The notes: generated from the sequence alone by a model not told the origin. A DNA stretch of 64,000 nt from Paenibacillus sp. UNC499MF (GCF_900107975.1 NZ_FNVF01000012.1:97949-161948); one strand, 5' to 3'; shown: positions 17,060 through 25,984, numbered from the stretch's first letter. Program-made: numbers and translations.

Positions 17060-18079
17060 TTACTTTATGGCGCGTGTCTTCCCTTCCTGTGAGAGCTGCT
17101 TTGTGACGATTATTTCGGTCCCGGATATACGCGAGGCCAGTTCAACGGCATATCTTTCTTCCGTAAAAAGAATGCGTACGCGCTCTTTCACGTCTTCGAA
17201 AGGCTCGTATTCCGCCTTTCCCCGTTCCGCGCAGCGGATGACATACAACCGGTCGGACTCCCCGATCACTCCGCTCAGCCCGCCCGTTTGCAGCCCCTCC
17301 GCCGCTTGAAGCAGCGCCGGATACTTCTCCGCGTCCGCTTTGCGCTGTTCCGGTTCGAACCACCGCACTTCCGCCTCAAGACCGCTGTCAGCATGCCCCG
17401 CCAGGCTTTCGAAAGCTTCTCCCGCCTTCAGTCGGGCCGCCGCTTCGTTCAGCTTCGCGGCACCCTTTTCGCTGTTCTCCGCCGATAAAAGCTCCAGGCG
17501 GATTTTGGACGGACGCATGAACCGCTCGTCCTTCATGCGTTCATACGCGGCCCGCAGCTCGGCGTCACCGGCGGCAAAATCTTGTCCGGCCAGCGCCTCT
17601 TTCAGCCGAAGCTGCAAATTCGACTGCTCGTACCGGTAGAACCCGGCCGGATCGTAAGCGAGCGGGCCGTAGACCGGTTCGCCGCGGCCGGATGCGGCTT
17701 TGCGCCTGGCGTTCTCCTGCTCCCAGCGCTTCTCGAAGTCGCCGAAGCCGAGACCGCCGGAGCCCACTCCTTTTTCCCTTGCCCAAAGCTGCTCGGTTTT
17801 AAGCTCCTTCACCCGCTCAAGCGTCTTCGCGTCCAGTTCTTCCGGTTTAACCGTACTTCTCAGCATGTCGCGGATCAGGGCAAACTCGCCGTATTGGACA
17901 GGCTCATTTCCGATAGAAGCGACGACGGCATACGGCTCCGCCGATGAGGAATTATAGTGGGCAAATCCCGCCGCCGCGGCACCAGCCGCCAAAACGAAAG
18001 CCGACACGATGATAATCCGGGCAACCCGGTTTTTCTTCCCGCGCGGTTTCTGTACGGGCTTTCTTTTATTACTCATCAT
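17060..18079 (-). CDS. Membrane-anchored PrsA/SurA-like foldase (parvulin family)
   Basis: A 339-residue protein with a basic N-terminus (NKRKPVQKPRGKKNRVAR), one TM helix (IIIVSAFVLAAGAAAAGFAHY) and an extracellular part. The N-terminal SurA-like segment contains VASIGNEPVQYGEFALIRDML; the C-terminal region (MRPSKIRLELLSAENSEKGAAKLNEAAARLKAGEAF-like, then SGVIGESDRLYVIRCAERG) follows the PpiC layout but is degenerate. It should assist folding of exported proteins. It is directly upstream of the beta-helix gene on the same strand (107 nt gap), which may be its client. GGAGG precedes a double ATG. Confidence 0.75.
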   Translation of the reverse strand: MMSNKRKPVQKPRGKKNRVARIIIVSAFVLAAGAAAAGFAHYNSSSAEPYAVVASIGNEPVQYGEFALIRDMLRSTVKPEELDAKTLERVKELKTEQLWAREKGVGSGGLGFGDFEKRWEQENARRKAASGRGEPVYGPLAYDPAGFYRYEQSNLQLRLKEALAGQDFAAGDAELRAAYERMKDERFMRPSKIRLELLSAENSEKGAAKLNEAAARLKAGEAFESLAGHADSGLEAEVRWFEPEQRKADAEKYPALLQAAEGLQTGGLSGVIGESDRLYVIRCAERGKAEYEPFEDVKERVRILFTEERYAVELASRISGTEIIVTKQLSQEGKTRAIK

Positions 18080-18276
18080 GACTCCCTCCTTCCAAAGATT
18101 CAGCCTTCCTTTTCCCTATCTTAAAAAAGGCCGTGCCGGTCTGCCAGGAACTCCGTTGACTTTTTGAAGCGAAAATGTGAACGATTTTGACTTTTTCCCC
18201 CATGGATTCCCATAATCCGGCAAAATAACTTCTCTCTATAGCCCGGTTGAGTCATGTTATTTTTCACATTCATGGA

Positions 18277-18282
18277 TATAAT
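18277..18282 (+). promoter_or_regulatory. Candidate -10 element for the PepSY-SbnA-MFS operon
   Basis: TATAAT at 18277, with a weak -35 (TGTTAT at 18255) 16 bp upstream, about 50 bp before the first start codon. Confidence 0.4.
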
Positions 18283-18330
18283 TGGTTTACGGAATTCCGG
18301 AACTACACAAGAGGAGGAAAAAAAACGTTC

Positions 18331-18879
18331 ATGAAAACACGAAAATATCATTTGTGGGTGGGTTTAATCGCTTCGATTTTTATTTTTGTGGAAGCGCTGA
18401 CAGGCATGCTTCTGGTGCACACAAGCTCCATGGGTTTCAACAAGCAGGTTCAGACGTACGAAGCTCCAGCCGCAAGCTCCGACCAGCAAACTTTGAATGT
18501 GGCGGAAGCCGTTTTGAAAGCGAGCCAATCCGGCGCTTTCGATCTTTCGGAGGCTAGACTTGTCATGAATCATACGCTGGGAGACGGCCATCACGGTCAA
18601 GCGGGGGATTACAAAGTCCGCCTGCGGGACGACGATCAGACCCTGTACGTGATCGATCTGTACGGGAACGTGATCCGCAAAGAAGTAAACGCTGTCAACA
18701 ATTTTGTCCGTGATCTTCATTTCGGTGAGCTGTACGGCAAAGACATTACCTGGTTCGTCGATATTGCCGCCATTGCCATCATGTTTCTTACCGCCACCGG
18801 CATCATTCTTTCCATCCGTGTTCTGAAAGCGGGGTCGATACGTAAAAATAAGCGCAAGAAGGCGGAGGCCGCCGGCTAG
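18331..18879 (+). CDS. PepSY-associated TM helix protein
   Basis: A 182-residue two-TM protein. TM1 is LWVGLIASIFIFVEALTGMLLVH and TM2 is FVDIAAIAIMFLTATGIILSI. Between them is a PepSY-like extracellular domain with His-rich LGDGHHGQAGDYKVRLRDDDQTLYVIDLYGNVI. ATG 18331 follows GAGGAGG by 13 nt; the longer frame from 18247 is not supported. PepSY/PiuB-like membrane proteins are often linked to iron-siderophore reduction or uptake. It is the first gene of an apparent three-gene operon with the SbnA-like synthase (28 nt downstream) and an MFS exporter. Confidence 0.8.
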   Translation: MKTRKYHLWVGLIASIFIFVEALTGMLLVHTSSMGFNKQVQTYEAPAASSDQQTLNVAEAVLKASQSGAFDLSEARLVMNHTLGDGHHGQAGDYKVRLRDDDQTLYVIDLYGNVIRKEVNAVNNFVRDLHFGELYGKDITWFVDIAAIAIMFLTATGIILSIRVLKAGSIRKNKRKKAEAAG

Positions 18880-18907
18880 ATCTGAACTTATAGAGGAGGT
18901 ACGGATA

Positions 18908-20008
18908 ATGTCCACGATTCTCGATACGATCGGCAACTCCCCTCTCATACGGTTAAACCGGCTGGTGGAGTCGGCGGATTCGGAAATTTATTTGAAAATG
19001 GAGCGGACCAATCCCGGCGGCAGCATTAAGGACCGTCCCGCGCTTTACATTATCGAGGAAGCGGAAAGAAGGGGCTGGCTCAAACCCGGCGGCACACTCA
19101 TCGAATCGTCTTCGGGTAATTTCGGCATCTCGCTGGCCATGATCGGCGCGGCCAAAGGATACCGCGTCATCGTGCTGGTGGACCCGAAAACGACTCCCGT
19201 CAATCTGGCCATGATGAAAGCTTACGGTGCGGAAGTGATCGTGGTCACCGAACAGGATGACAGCGGATCTTACCACAAGACCCGGATCGCGCTGGCCAAC
19301 AAGCTGCACCGTGAAATTCCCGGCTCGTTCCGTCCGGATCAGTGCTTTAATCCTTGGAACGGGGAAGCCCATTATGTTCAGACGGCGAAGGAGCTGATGG
19401 AGCAAAGCGGCCACCGGATCGATGCCGTTATCGTCACCGTCAGCACAGGCGGCCAGATCGGAGGCCTCTCGCGCTACATCAAGGAATACGCCCCGCATGT
19501 GAAAGTGATAGCGGTCGATGCGGTCGGTTCGACCATATTCGGCGGCAAAGCTCACGCCTATCTGCTGCCGGGCATGGGACTTAGCTGGACGCCGACCAAT
19601 GTGGACGATTTGCGTCGCATCGACGAAGTTTACAAAGTTCCCGATGAGGATGCGTTCCTCATGTGCCGGATGCTTGCCAAGCACGAAGGCATTTTGGGCG
19701 GCGGCTCGACAGGGGCCGGGATGGTCGCGGCCTGGAAGCTGGCGCAGCTCATGGGCAGCGGCAAAAGGATCGTGTGCGTTGCCTCCGACAACGGAGAACG
19801 CTACCTGCCGACTATCTATAATGACGACTGGCTGCAAGAACGCGGGATTTTAACGGATATCGGCCTGCAGGAAATGAAAGTCCGTGTCCGCCAGCTGCCG
19901 CCCTACAGCAGAAACCCTCCCGAAACGGCCAACTACAAACCCGAGCTGGCCGAACAGCTGGATTCCCCCAGCCGCTTGATTTCAAGGGAGCTGTTCCGGC
20001 ATGGATAA
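18908..20008 (+). CDS. SbnA-like PLP-dependent synthase (cysteine synthase fold)
   Basis: A 366-residue fold-type II PLP enzyme. Lys41 in NPGGSIKDRPA binds PLP; ESSSGNFGISLAMI (66-79) is the substrate loop and GGGSTGAGMVAAW binds the PLP phosphate. Stretches such as VDPKTTPVNLAMMKAYGAEV, AVDAVGSTIFGGKAH and LPGMGLSWTP match Staphylococcus SbnA more than CysK as I recall those sequences. SbnA joins O-phosphoserine and glutamate to make N-(1-amino-1-carboxyl-2-ethyl)glutamate (ACEGA), which SbnB then splits to 2,3-diaminopropionate. No SbnB is here. The C-terminus is about 40 residues longer than SbnA. AGGAGG lies 8 nt before the start, and the MFS gene overlaps the 3' end by 8 nt. Confidence 0.78.
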   Translation: MSTILDTIGNSPLIRLNRLVESADSEIYLKMERTNPGGSIKDRPALYIIEEAERRGWLKPGGTLIESSSGNFGISLAMIGAAKGYRVIVLVDPKTTPVNLAMMKAYGAEVIVVTEQDDSGSYHKTRIALANKLHREIPGSFRPDQCFNPWNGEAHYVQTAKELMEQSGHRIDAVIVTVSTGGQIGGLSRYIKEYAPHVKVIAVDAVGSTIFGGKAHAYLLPGMGLSWTPTNVDDLRRIDEVYKVPDEDAFLMCRMLAKHEGILGGGSTGAGMVAAWKLAQLMGSGKRIVCVASDNGERYLPTIYNDDWLQERGILTDIGLQEMKVRVRQLPPYSRNPPETANYKPELAEQLDSPSRLISRELFRHG

Positions 20009-21212
20009 CCCGTATTCTTTCAGGGCTCTGCAAGTATATGCGGTTACGATTCTCTTTTACTGCATTGTCTACATGGTGTTGATGATTCTTCCCTTTTATG
20101 CCATCACCGCGGGTGCCGGTGAAATGGAAATCGGTCTGATTATGGGCACGACGATGTTCGCTTCCATGATCTGCAGACCTCTGGCCGGAAGCGTTATCGA
20201 CAGATATGGAACCCGGAAAATATTTGTGCTCGCCCTGCTTCTGTTCACCGTTTCACTGGCGGGCTATTTCATTCCGAATTTGTGGCTGTTCGGTCTGGTC
20301 CGTGCCGTTCAAGGCATAGTAGCCGCTTTTTTCTCCACGGCCATGGAGATCATTACGATGGACCTGCTTTCCGAGAAAATGAGAGCGCAGGGCTTGTCCC
20401 TTTATTCCCTGGCGACCATGATTCCTTCCACCTTCGGACCGACCATCGCCCTGCTTCTGAAAGACTGGCTGCCGATGACTTGGATTTTCGGTTCGCTGTT
20501 TATGATGAGTGCGGGAATTTTCCTGTTCGGGCTTTCGCTTTCCAGGCAAATGAAGCCGGAATCCGCTGTTCCGGCGGCAGAAGCCGAGGATGAGCCGGCA
20601 GCAAGCCCGCTTGCCCGGAAAGGCGTGTGGAAAAGCCGGGCCCTGCTCCTCTCCTCCGCCGTTATGCTGCTTGCCTCCGTCGCCAACGGAGCCATTTTCA
20701 CCTTTCTTCCCTTGTATCTGGAGAAACAAGGTTTGAAATTCGCGGAGCTTTATTTTCTTATCCAGACGCTCGTGCTGGTCTTGACCCGGTTCGCGGGCCG
20801 GAAGTATATTCCTTCCGACGGCAGCTTTCCCGGGAGGATTCTGTTCCCCGCTCTCGCGTTAGCCTGTCTGGGCTCGCTGATTCTGGGAACCAGCCTGTCA
20901 CCCGCCGCGCTGTCGGCCGCCGCCGTCTTTAACGGCATTGCGTTCGCCCTGCTGTACCCGTCGCTGCTGACCTACGTGTCCTTCTCCGTGCCGCATTTTG
21001 CGCGCGGACTGTTGATCGGTCTATTCATAGGCGCCGCCGATCTCGGATTTTCGCTGGGCGCTCTAGCCATGGGGCCTGTCGCTTATTCCTTCTCGTTTCC
21101 GGTCATGTTTATTACGGGGGGCGCGCTTTGTTTTCTAGCCGGTTTGGCGGGCTTAGGCTTTCGCGTGCGGCGAAAGGAACAGGGAAAGAAGACGACGGCG
21201 GCAGGTTTGTAG
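20001..21212 (+). CDS. MFS exporter (metallophore-exporter-like)
   Basis: A 403-residue 12-TM major facilitator. The loop 2-3 motif appears as GSVIDRYGTRKIFVLALLL, and there is a central cytoplasmic loop rich in Ala/Glu (AAEAEDEPAASPLARKG). Its start overlaps the SbnA-like gene by 8 nt, which indicates coupled translation and a shared pathway. It probably exports the product of the upstream synthase, as CntE does for staphylopine. Substrate assignment rests on context only. Confidence 0.82.
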   Translation: MDNPYSFRALQVYAVTILFYCIVYMVLMILPFYAITAGAGEMEIGLIMGTTMFASMICRPLAGSVIDRYGTRKIFVLALLLFTVSLAGYFIPNLWLFGLVRAVQGIVAAFFSTAMEIITMDLLSEKMRAQGLSLYSLATMIPSTFGPTIALLLKDWLPMTWIFGSLFMMSAGIFLFGLSLSRQMKPESAVPAAEAEDEPAASPLARKGVWKSRALLLSSAVMLLASVANGAIFTFLPLYLEKQGLKFAELYFLIQTLVLVLTRFAGRKYIPSDGSFPGRILFPALALACLGSLILGTSLSPAALSAAAVFNGIAFALLYPSLLTYVSFSVPHFARGLLIGLFIGAADLGFSLGALAMGPVAYSFSFPVMFITGGALCFLAGLAGLGFRVRRKEQGKKTTAAGL

Positions 21213-21316
21213 ATGCTGCTGTTATCCGGCTTCGGCTAAGTTTGTACGACAAATCCCTTGTATTGTCTAGTTTATTCCTCTCTGCCCCGTGTCCAAGTAA
21301 TTAGGGAGAGGAGCTG

Positions 21317-22918
21317 ATGAGAATGAATACGCATAAAGAGACAAACAACCATGCTTATTTCATAGGAGGTGGCATCGCTTCCTTGGCGGGAGCCGTCTTC
21401 CTGATCCGGGACGGCGGCTGGGCAGGCGAACGGATTCATATCCTGGAAGACCGCCCGGTAAACGGCGGTTCTCTGGACGGAAGCGGGAATGCGGAGCAAG
21501 GGTATGTAATCCGGGGAGGCCGGATGCTGAACGAGCCGACCTACGAATGTACGTGGGAGCTTCTGGATTCCATTCCTTCGATCGACTCGCCCGGCAAAAC
21601 CGTCAAAGACGACATTTACGCCTTTACGGAAAAATATCCGACCCACGCACAAGCGCGCCTTGTGGATAAGGACCGGAATATCGTCGATGTGGAGCATATG
21701 CTCTTTTCCAATAAAGATCGTCTTGATCTCGGCAAGCTGCTTGTCACACCGGAAGATCGTCTCGGCAAGCAAAAAATTAACGAATGGTTCGAGCCCGAAT
21801 TTTTTGAAACGAATTTCTGGTTTATGTGGGCGACGATGTTCGCTTTTCAGCCTTGGCACAGTCTGGTGGAGTTCAAAAGATATATGATCCGGTTTATGCA
21901 TGAGTTTCCCCGTATCCATACTCTGGCCGGTGTCGCCCGCACGCCTTACAATCAATTCGATTCGATCGTGCTTCCGATCCAGAAGTGGCTGGAAAGCCAA
22001 GGCGTCCGCTACGAGAGAAATACGCGCGTAACCGATCTGGATTTCAAGCCGGATCCCACGGGAAAAAGCCGGGTAACGGCGCACCGCATACAGGTCGTTA
22101 AAGACGGGAATACCGGCTCGATTGCGGTGAATCCGGACGATCTCGTGTTCTTCACGAACGGCTCCATGACGGAAAGCTCCGATCTCGGTTCGATGACCTC
22201 CGCACCTGTTCTTGGAGAAAAAGGACCTTCGTTCGGGCTTTGGGAAAAAATTGCCGCAAAGCTTCCGGGCTCAGGCAATCCGTCCGCTTTCGACGATCAT
22301 ATTTCCGAGTCCAAGTGGGCATCGTTTACGGTCACGTGCAAGGACCCGATGTTTTTCGATTTCATGGAAAACTTCTCCGGCAACAAAGCGGGTACGGGCG
22401 CACTCGTTACCTTTAAGGATTCCGGCTGGCTGATGTCCGTCGTGCTCGCGCACCAGCCGCATTTCCGCAATCAGCCGGAAGATGTGCAGGTATTTTGGGG
22501 CTATGGCCTCTTCCCTGACAAGCCGGGTGATTTCGTACCGAAGAAAATGTCCGAATGCACGGGAGAAGAAATTTTAACGGAACTGCTGTCTCATCTGAAG
22601 CTGGCGGAAAAGCTGCCGGAAATGCTGGAAAATTCCATCTGCATTCCCTGCATGATGCCGTTCATCACGAGCCAGTTCATGCCCCGTGAAGCCGGGGACC
22701 GGCCGCAAGTCGTACCGGACGGCTCCGGTAATTTCGCTTTTATCGGGCAATTTACCGAAATACCGGACGATGTCGTGTTCACGGTGGAATATTCCGTCCG
22801 AACGGCTCAAACGGCCGTCTATAAGCTGCTTGACATCGACAAAAAGATTCCCGGGATGTACCACGGGAACCATCATGCCAAGGTGCTGTTCGATTCGCTG
22901 GTGACAATGGTCAAATAG
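21317..22918 (+). CDS. ohyA: Oleate hydratase
   Basis: A 533-residue FAD protein that adds water across the cis-9 double bond of oleic acid to make 10-hydroxystearate; it helps detoxify unsaturated fatty acids. The dinucleotide motif is GGGIASLAGAVFLIRDG, followed by HILEDRPVNGGSLDGSG and GYVIRGGRMLNEPTYECTWEL, all hallmarks of the MCRA family. The conserved FWFMWATMFAFQPWHS and the ending FTVEYSVRTAQTAVYKLL are also present. The SD is GGAGAGGAG just before ATG 21317 or ATG 21323. A small inverted repeat (TTTGT ACG ACAAA, near 21240) lies upstream and could be a fatty-acid-responsive operator. Confidence 0.95.
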   Translation: MRMNTHKETNNHAYFIGGGIASLAGAVFLIRDGGWAGERIHILEDRPVNGGSLDGSGNAEQGYVIRGGRMLNEPTYECTWELLDSIPSIDSPGKTVKDDIYAFTEKYPTHAQARLVDKDRNIVDVEHMLFSNKDRLDLGKLLVTPEDRLGKQKINEWFEPEFFETNFWFMWATMFAFQPWHSLVEFKRYMIRFMHEFPRIHTLAGVARTPYNQFDSIVLPIQKWLESQGVRYERNTRVTDLDFKPDPTGKSRVTAHRIQVVKDGNTGSIAVNPDDLVFFTNGSMTESSDLGSMTSAPVLGEKGPSFGLWEKIAAKLPGSGNPSAFDDHISESKWASFTVTCKDPMFFDFMENFSGNKAGTGALVTFKDSGWLMSVVLAHQPHFRNQPEDVQVFWGYGLFPDKPGDFVPKKMSECTGEEILTELLSHLKLAEKLPEMLENSICIPCMMPFITSQFMPREAGDRPQVVPDGSGNFAFIGQFTEIPDDVVFTVEYSVRTAQTAVYKLLDIDKKIPGMYHGNHHAKVLFDSLVTMVK

Positions 22919-22930
22919 CCCTGCTCCGAG

Positions 22931-22960
22931 AAGCTCCCGCCAAACCGGCGGGGGCTTTTT
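22931..22960 (+). terminator. Intrinsic terminator of ohyA
   Basis: AGCTCCCGCC / GGCGGGGGCT stem followed by TTTTT. Confidence 0.85.
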
Positions 22961-22970
22961 GGGATTTCCG

Positions 22971-23711
22971 CTACATTTCCCCGCCTCCGCTGACAGGCAA
23001 GTAAGTGCCCGTCAGATAGGAGCTGTCTTCCCCTGCGTAGAAAGCGATCGCGCGGGCAACATCCTCCGGCCGGCCGATCCTCCCGAGCGGCAAATGTGCC
23101 GCTTGCTGCTGTTTGAACGCTTCCGGTATCGACGCCGTCGCATCGGTTTCCACCATGCCGGGCGAGACGATATTCGCGGTGATGCCTGCGCCGCCGAACT
23201 CTCCGGCAATATACCGGACGAAGCTGTTTAAGGCTCCCTTGGAGGTGCCGTGCGATATGAACAGCGGTGCCGCATGGTTGCTGAGTCCGCTGGACACATA
23301 AACGAGCTTTCCGTACTTTTTTTGTTTCATAAAAGGCAGTACGGCTTTAGTCGAAACGAAAGCGGCTTGAAGCTCATCGTTCGTCTTCTGAATGAACTCT
23401 TCCCAGGACATATCTTCGAAAGACTTCTGGACAAAATTCATGCCGGCGTTATGAACCAGAATGTCTACCGTTCCGAAGCGGGATACCGTCTCGGCCACGA
23501 GTCCGTTCATCTGTGCCGCACTGCGGGCGTCCGCCTGCAAAGCCGCGGCTTCTCCCCCGTTTTCCCGTATGAAAGCAACGACGTTCTCCGCGGCCGAAGC
23601 ATTGCTCGCATAATTGACGATGACCTTGGCTCCGCGTTCGGCCAGCAGCTTAGCCGCTGCGGCACCGATTCCCCGGCTCGAACCCGTCACAATGGCAACT
23701 TTCCCTTTCAT
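22971..23711 (-). CDS. Short-chain dehydrogenase/reductase with His at the catalytic Tyr position
   Basis: A 246-residue Rossmann protein of the FabG-like SDR type. The cofactor motif is TGSSRGIGAAA (Gly10, Gly14, Gly16), and the HNAG motif and C-terminal GRPEDVARAIAFY and SYLTGTYLPVSGG are normal. Catalytic Ser141 is present, but 12 residues later the expected YxxxK reads HGTSK (His154, Lys158). I confirmed the CAC codon from the nucleotides. It may use a different proton donor, have lost dehydrogenase activity, or act as a binding protein. It stands alone; the substrate is unknown. Confidence 0.88.
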   Translation of the reverse strand: MKGKVAIVTGSSRGIGAAAAKLLAERGAKVIVNYASNASAAENVVAFIRENGGEAAALQADARSAAQMNGLVAETVSRFGTVDILVHNAGMNFVQKSFEDMSWEEFIQKTNDELQAAFVSTKAVLPFMKQKKYGKLVYVSSGLSNHAAPLFISHGTSKGALNSFVRYIAGEFGGAGITANIVSPGMVETDATASIPEAFKQQQAAHLPLGRIGRPEDVARAIAFYAGEDSSYLTGTYLPVSGGGEM

Positions 23712-23784
23712 TTTCCGCTCACTCCTTTTTCATTCGTATGTATCCGCATATCAGCTCAAGCCTCAAGCTGTCTACATAACTAAG

Positions 23785-23806
23785 ACACTTCGCCCGAACG
23801 AAGTGT
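23785..23806. repeat. Inverted repeat ACACTTCG-N6-CGAAGTGT
   Basis: Perfect 8-bp arms with a 6-bp spacer, between the divergent SDR and stalk-domain genes. It may be an operator for either gene. Confidence 0.4.
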
Positions 23807-23893
23807 TTCAGCATGAAAAGAAATTTGAACCCAAACCTCCCCCGGTTCGACTAAATCTATGAGGATAAAAATTGAAAGGAATGATACATTATC

Positions 23894-24976
23894 ATGCTAA
23901 AAAACAGAAAATGGATCTCCGCCGGATTGGGTCTGTTGATCCTTGCCGCAGCTCTTCCCGTTAATGCGGGGGCAGCATCCAAGGAGTCCGCACCCCGCGC
24001 GCTAACGCTGGAACAAGTAGCAAAAGAAATCAGGGGAAAAGCCCCGGGCCTCGTTTACGTGGAATGGAAGGAGATCAGTAATCTCGAAGACGGAAAAAGT
24101 AACGTTGTCTGGAACAAATCGTGGGAGGATGCTCCGAATGCCCGGTTCAGGCTGGAAGTCAGCTATGACACGGCCGGGAAAACGCTGAATACTATCGTCA
24201 TTAACGGAGACGACGGCCTTTCTTATATGGCCGAAGGAAACAAAACAAGCAAGATCAAACTGAATGGCATGGAATTTAACAGCTACTCTAAACTTTCAAA
24301 AATGCGCCTTGAAACATTCCTGATAGATACGGAAGATCCCGCTTATCAAGGAGAAGAAACCATTTTAGGCCGGCAAGCTTACCACCTTTCCGGTAAAAGC
24401 AAGAAAACGGTTCTCAAGTTTACCGACCAAGCAGGCAAGGAGATAGAGACGCCTGTGGTAATGCCGGCCAGAGAACAATGGTATGATACGGAAACCGGTA
24501 TGCTGTTGAAAGAACGGGCGGCTAAGCCTTCCGAAAGCGGTTTTGAAACGGTCGTTAGCGCTATAAAAGTGTCACCGGAACTTACTCCCGATGTATTCGA
24601 CTTCAAGTCGATAACTAAAAAGCCGGAAGGGATCCAGGTAACCATCAACGGTCAAACACAACGGTTCGAGCAGCCGCCGGTAATCGTAGAAGGCAATACG
24701 CTGGTACCGTTAAGAGCTATTTTCGAAAAGCTTGGCGCAAACATCACATGGAACGAGCAGGAACAATCCGTTACGGCCGTTAAAGGCGGCTCCGCGATCT
24801 ATTTGAAAATCGGCAGTAAAAGTGCAGCCGTTAACGGCGAAAGCAAAATACTAGAAGTTCCTGCACAGCTCGTGAACGAGCACACGATGGTTCCGGTCCG
24901 GTTCATCAGCGAAGCACTCGGTGCCGATGTAAAGTGGGAACCTTCGTCCCAAACGGTGATTATTACGAACCCGTAA
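23894..24976 (+). CDS. Secreted stalk-domain (copper amine oxidase N-terminal-like) protein
   Basis: A 360-residue exported protein with signal peptide 1-27 (ending NAGAASK). Residues about 35-240 resemble LolA-like outer-lipoprotein-sorting folds (VYVEWKEISNLEDGKSNV, YQGEETILGRQAYHL, EQWYDTETGMLLKERA). Residues about 245-360 form the copper amine oxidase N-terminal-like stalk repeat (PPVIVEGNTLVPLRAIFEKLGANITW, then HTMVPVRFISEALGADVKW), common on Paenibacillus cell-surface proteins. Despite the name it carries no copper site. A cell-wall or matrix role is likely but unproven. Confidence 0.8.
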   Translation: MLKNRKWISAGLGLLILAAALPVNAGAASKESAPRALTLEQVAKEIRGKAPGLVYVEWKEISNLEDGKSNVVWNKSWEDAPNARFRLEVSYDTAGKTLNTIVINGDDGLSYMAEGNKTSKIKLNGMEFNSYSKLSKMRLETFLIDTEDPAYQGEETILGRQAYHLSGKSKKTVLKFTDQAGKEIETPVVMPAREQWYDTETGMLLKERAAKPSESGFETVVSAIKVSPELTPDVFDFKSITKKPEGIQVTINGQTQRFEQPPVIVEGNTLVPLRAIFEKLGANITWNEQEQSVTAVKGGSAIYLKIGSKSAAVNGESKILEVPAQLVNEHTMVPVRFISEALGADVKWEPSSQTVIITNP

Positions 24977-25020
24977 GGAACTTGCCTCCTTCAAGCCGGC
25001 CTGCTTCCGGCACAAGAAAC

Positions 25021-25058
25021 GAAAAACCAGGACAGCGATACACTGCCTGGTTTTTTGC
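25021..25058. terminator. Bidirectional terminator between the stalk-domain gene and pdaA
   Basis: AAAAACCAGG / CCTGGTTTTTT between two convergent genes. Confidence 0.85.
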
Positions 25059-25088
25059 CGTCTGAATGACGACTCCTATTTCAATCAT

Positions 25089-25874
25089 TCAATACGTCTT
25101 TTTATCTAATTTTTCAAGACTCTTGAACTCATATCCCTGCTTGTGCGCTTCATCAATAATTTTGTCCAAGGCATCCGTATTGTCCTTTGAAATCGAGTGA
25201 AGCAGAATGACAGCCCCCGGATGCAGCTGGGCGATAACTTTATCGTAGGCATATTTCCAGCCCTTCTGATCTTTCACGTCCCAATCTTTATAAGCAACCG
25301 ACCAAAATACGTTGGTGTATCCCTGTTGTTTGCTAGCCTCTAAAACCCGGTCGCTGAAAATTCCGCGCGGCGGACGCATGAAAGCCATCGTCTGCACACC
25401 TGTCAGATTAGCTACGGCATTTTTGACCCGGTCCAGCTCGGTTTTTATTTTCTCATCGGGGATTTGGGACATATCCGGATGACTCCAGGAATGATTTCCG
25501 ATAAGGTGGCCTTCGGCTGTCATCCGTTTAACTAATTCGGGTTTATCTTCGACAAAATGGCCGGTTACGAAAAACGCCGCGGGTACCTGTTTGGCTTTTA
25601 AGACATCCAGGATTTTGGGAGTACAACCGTTCTCATATCCGTTATCGAAGGTGAGATAAAGTTCTTTTTTATCGGAATTTCCCAGAAAAACGGCTCCATG
25701 CTTCTCCAAAATGGTCTTGAATCCTTCTTCATTAATGGAAGCCGGCTTCCCTTTCTTACTCTTCTTGAATCCGAAATGATAAGGCTTATTTCCCCCGTCG
25801 GCTGCCAAGGTATCTAAAGGAAACAGCGTGATGAAAAGGGCGAATAAAGCAAAAACGATCGTAAACCGCTTCAT
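25089..25874 (-). CDS. pdaA: Delta-lactam-biosynthetic de-N-acetylase (spore cortex)
   Basis: A 261-residue exported polysaccharide deacetylase (signal peptide 1-24). It removes acetyl groups from N-acetylmuramic acid so that muramic delta-lactam can form in spore cortex peptidoglycan, which is needed for germination. The NodB domain shows TFDNGYE (Asp77), the metal-binding HSWSH (His128, His132), RPPRGIFSD and a late VILLHS. The N-terminal YHFGFKKSKKGKPASI is typical of PdaA, including the TFDNGYEN form of motif 1. GGAGGG precedes ATG 25874. It supports a spore former. Confidence 0.93.
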   Translation of the reverse strand: MKRFTIVFALFALFITLFPLDTLAADGGNKPYHFGFKKSKKGKPASINEEGFKTILEKHGAVFLGNSDKKELYLTFDNGYENGCTPKILDVLKAKQVPAAFFVTGHFVEDKPELVKRMTAEGHLIGNHSWSHPDMSQIPDEKIKTELDRVKNAVANLTGVQTMAFMRPPRGIFSDRVLEASKQQGYTNVFWSVAYKDWDVKDQKGWKYAYDKVIAQLHPGAVILLHSISKDNTDALDKIIDEAHKQGYEFKSLEKLDKKTY

Positions 25875-25984
25875 GATGTCCCTCCGTTATTCATATCTTT
25901 GATTCATTTAGTAATATGTCTTTTACCGGAAGGATTCATGCGATTCCATGCTTTGGAACTTTGTGGGACCTGACAAATGACAAA

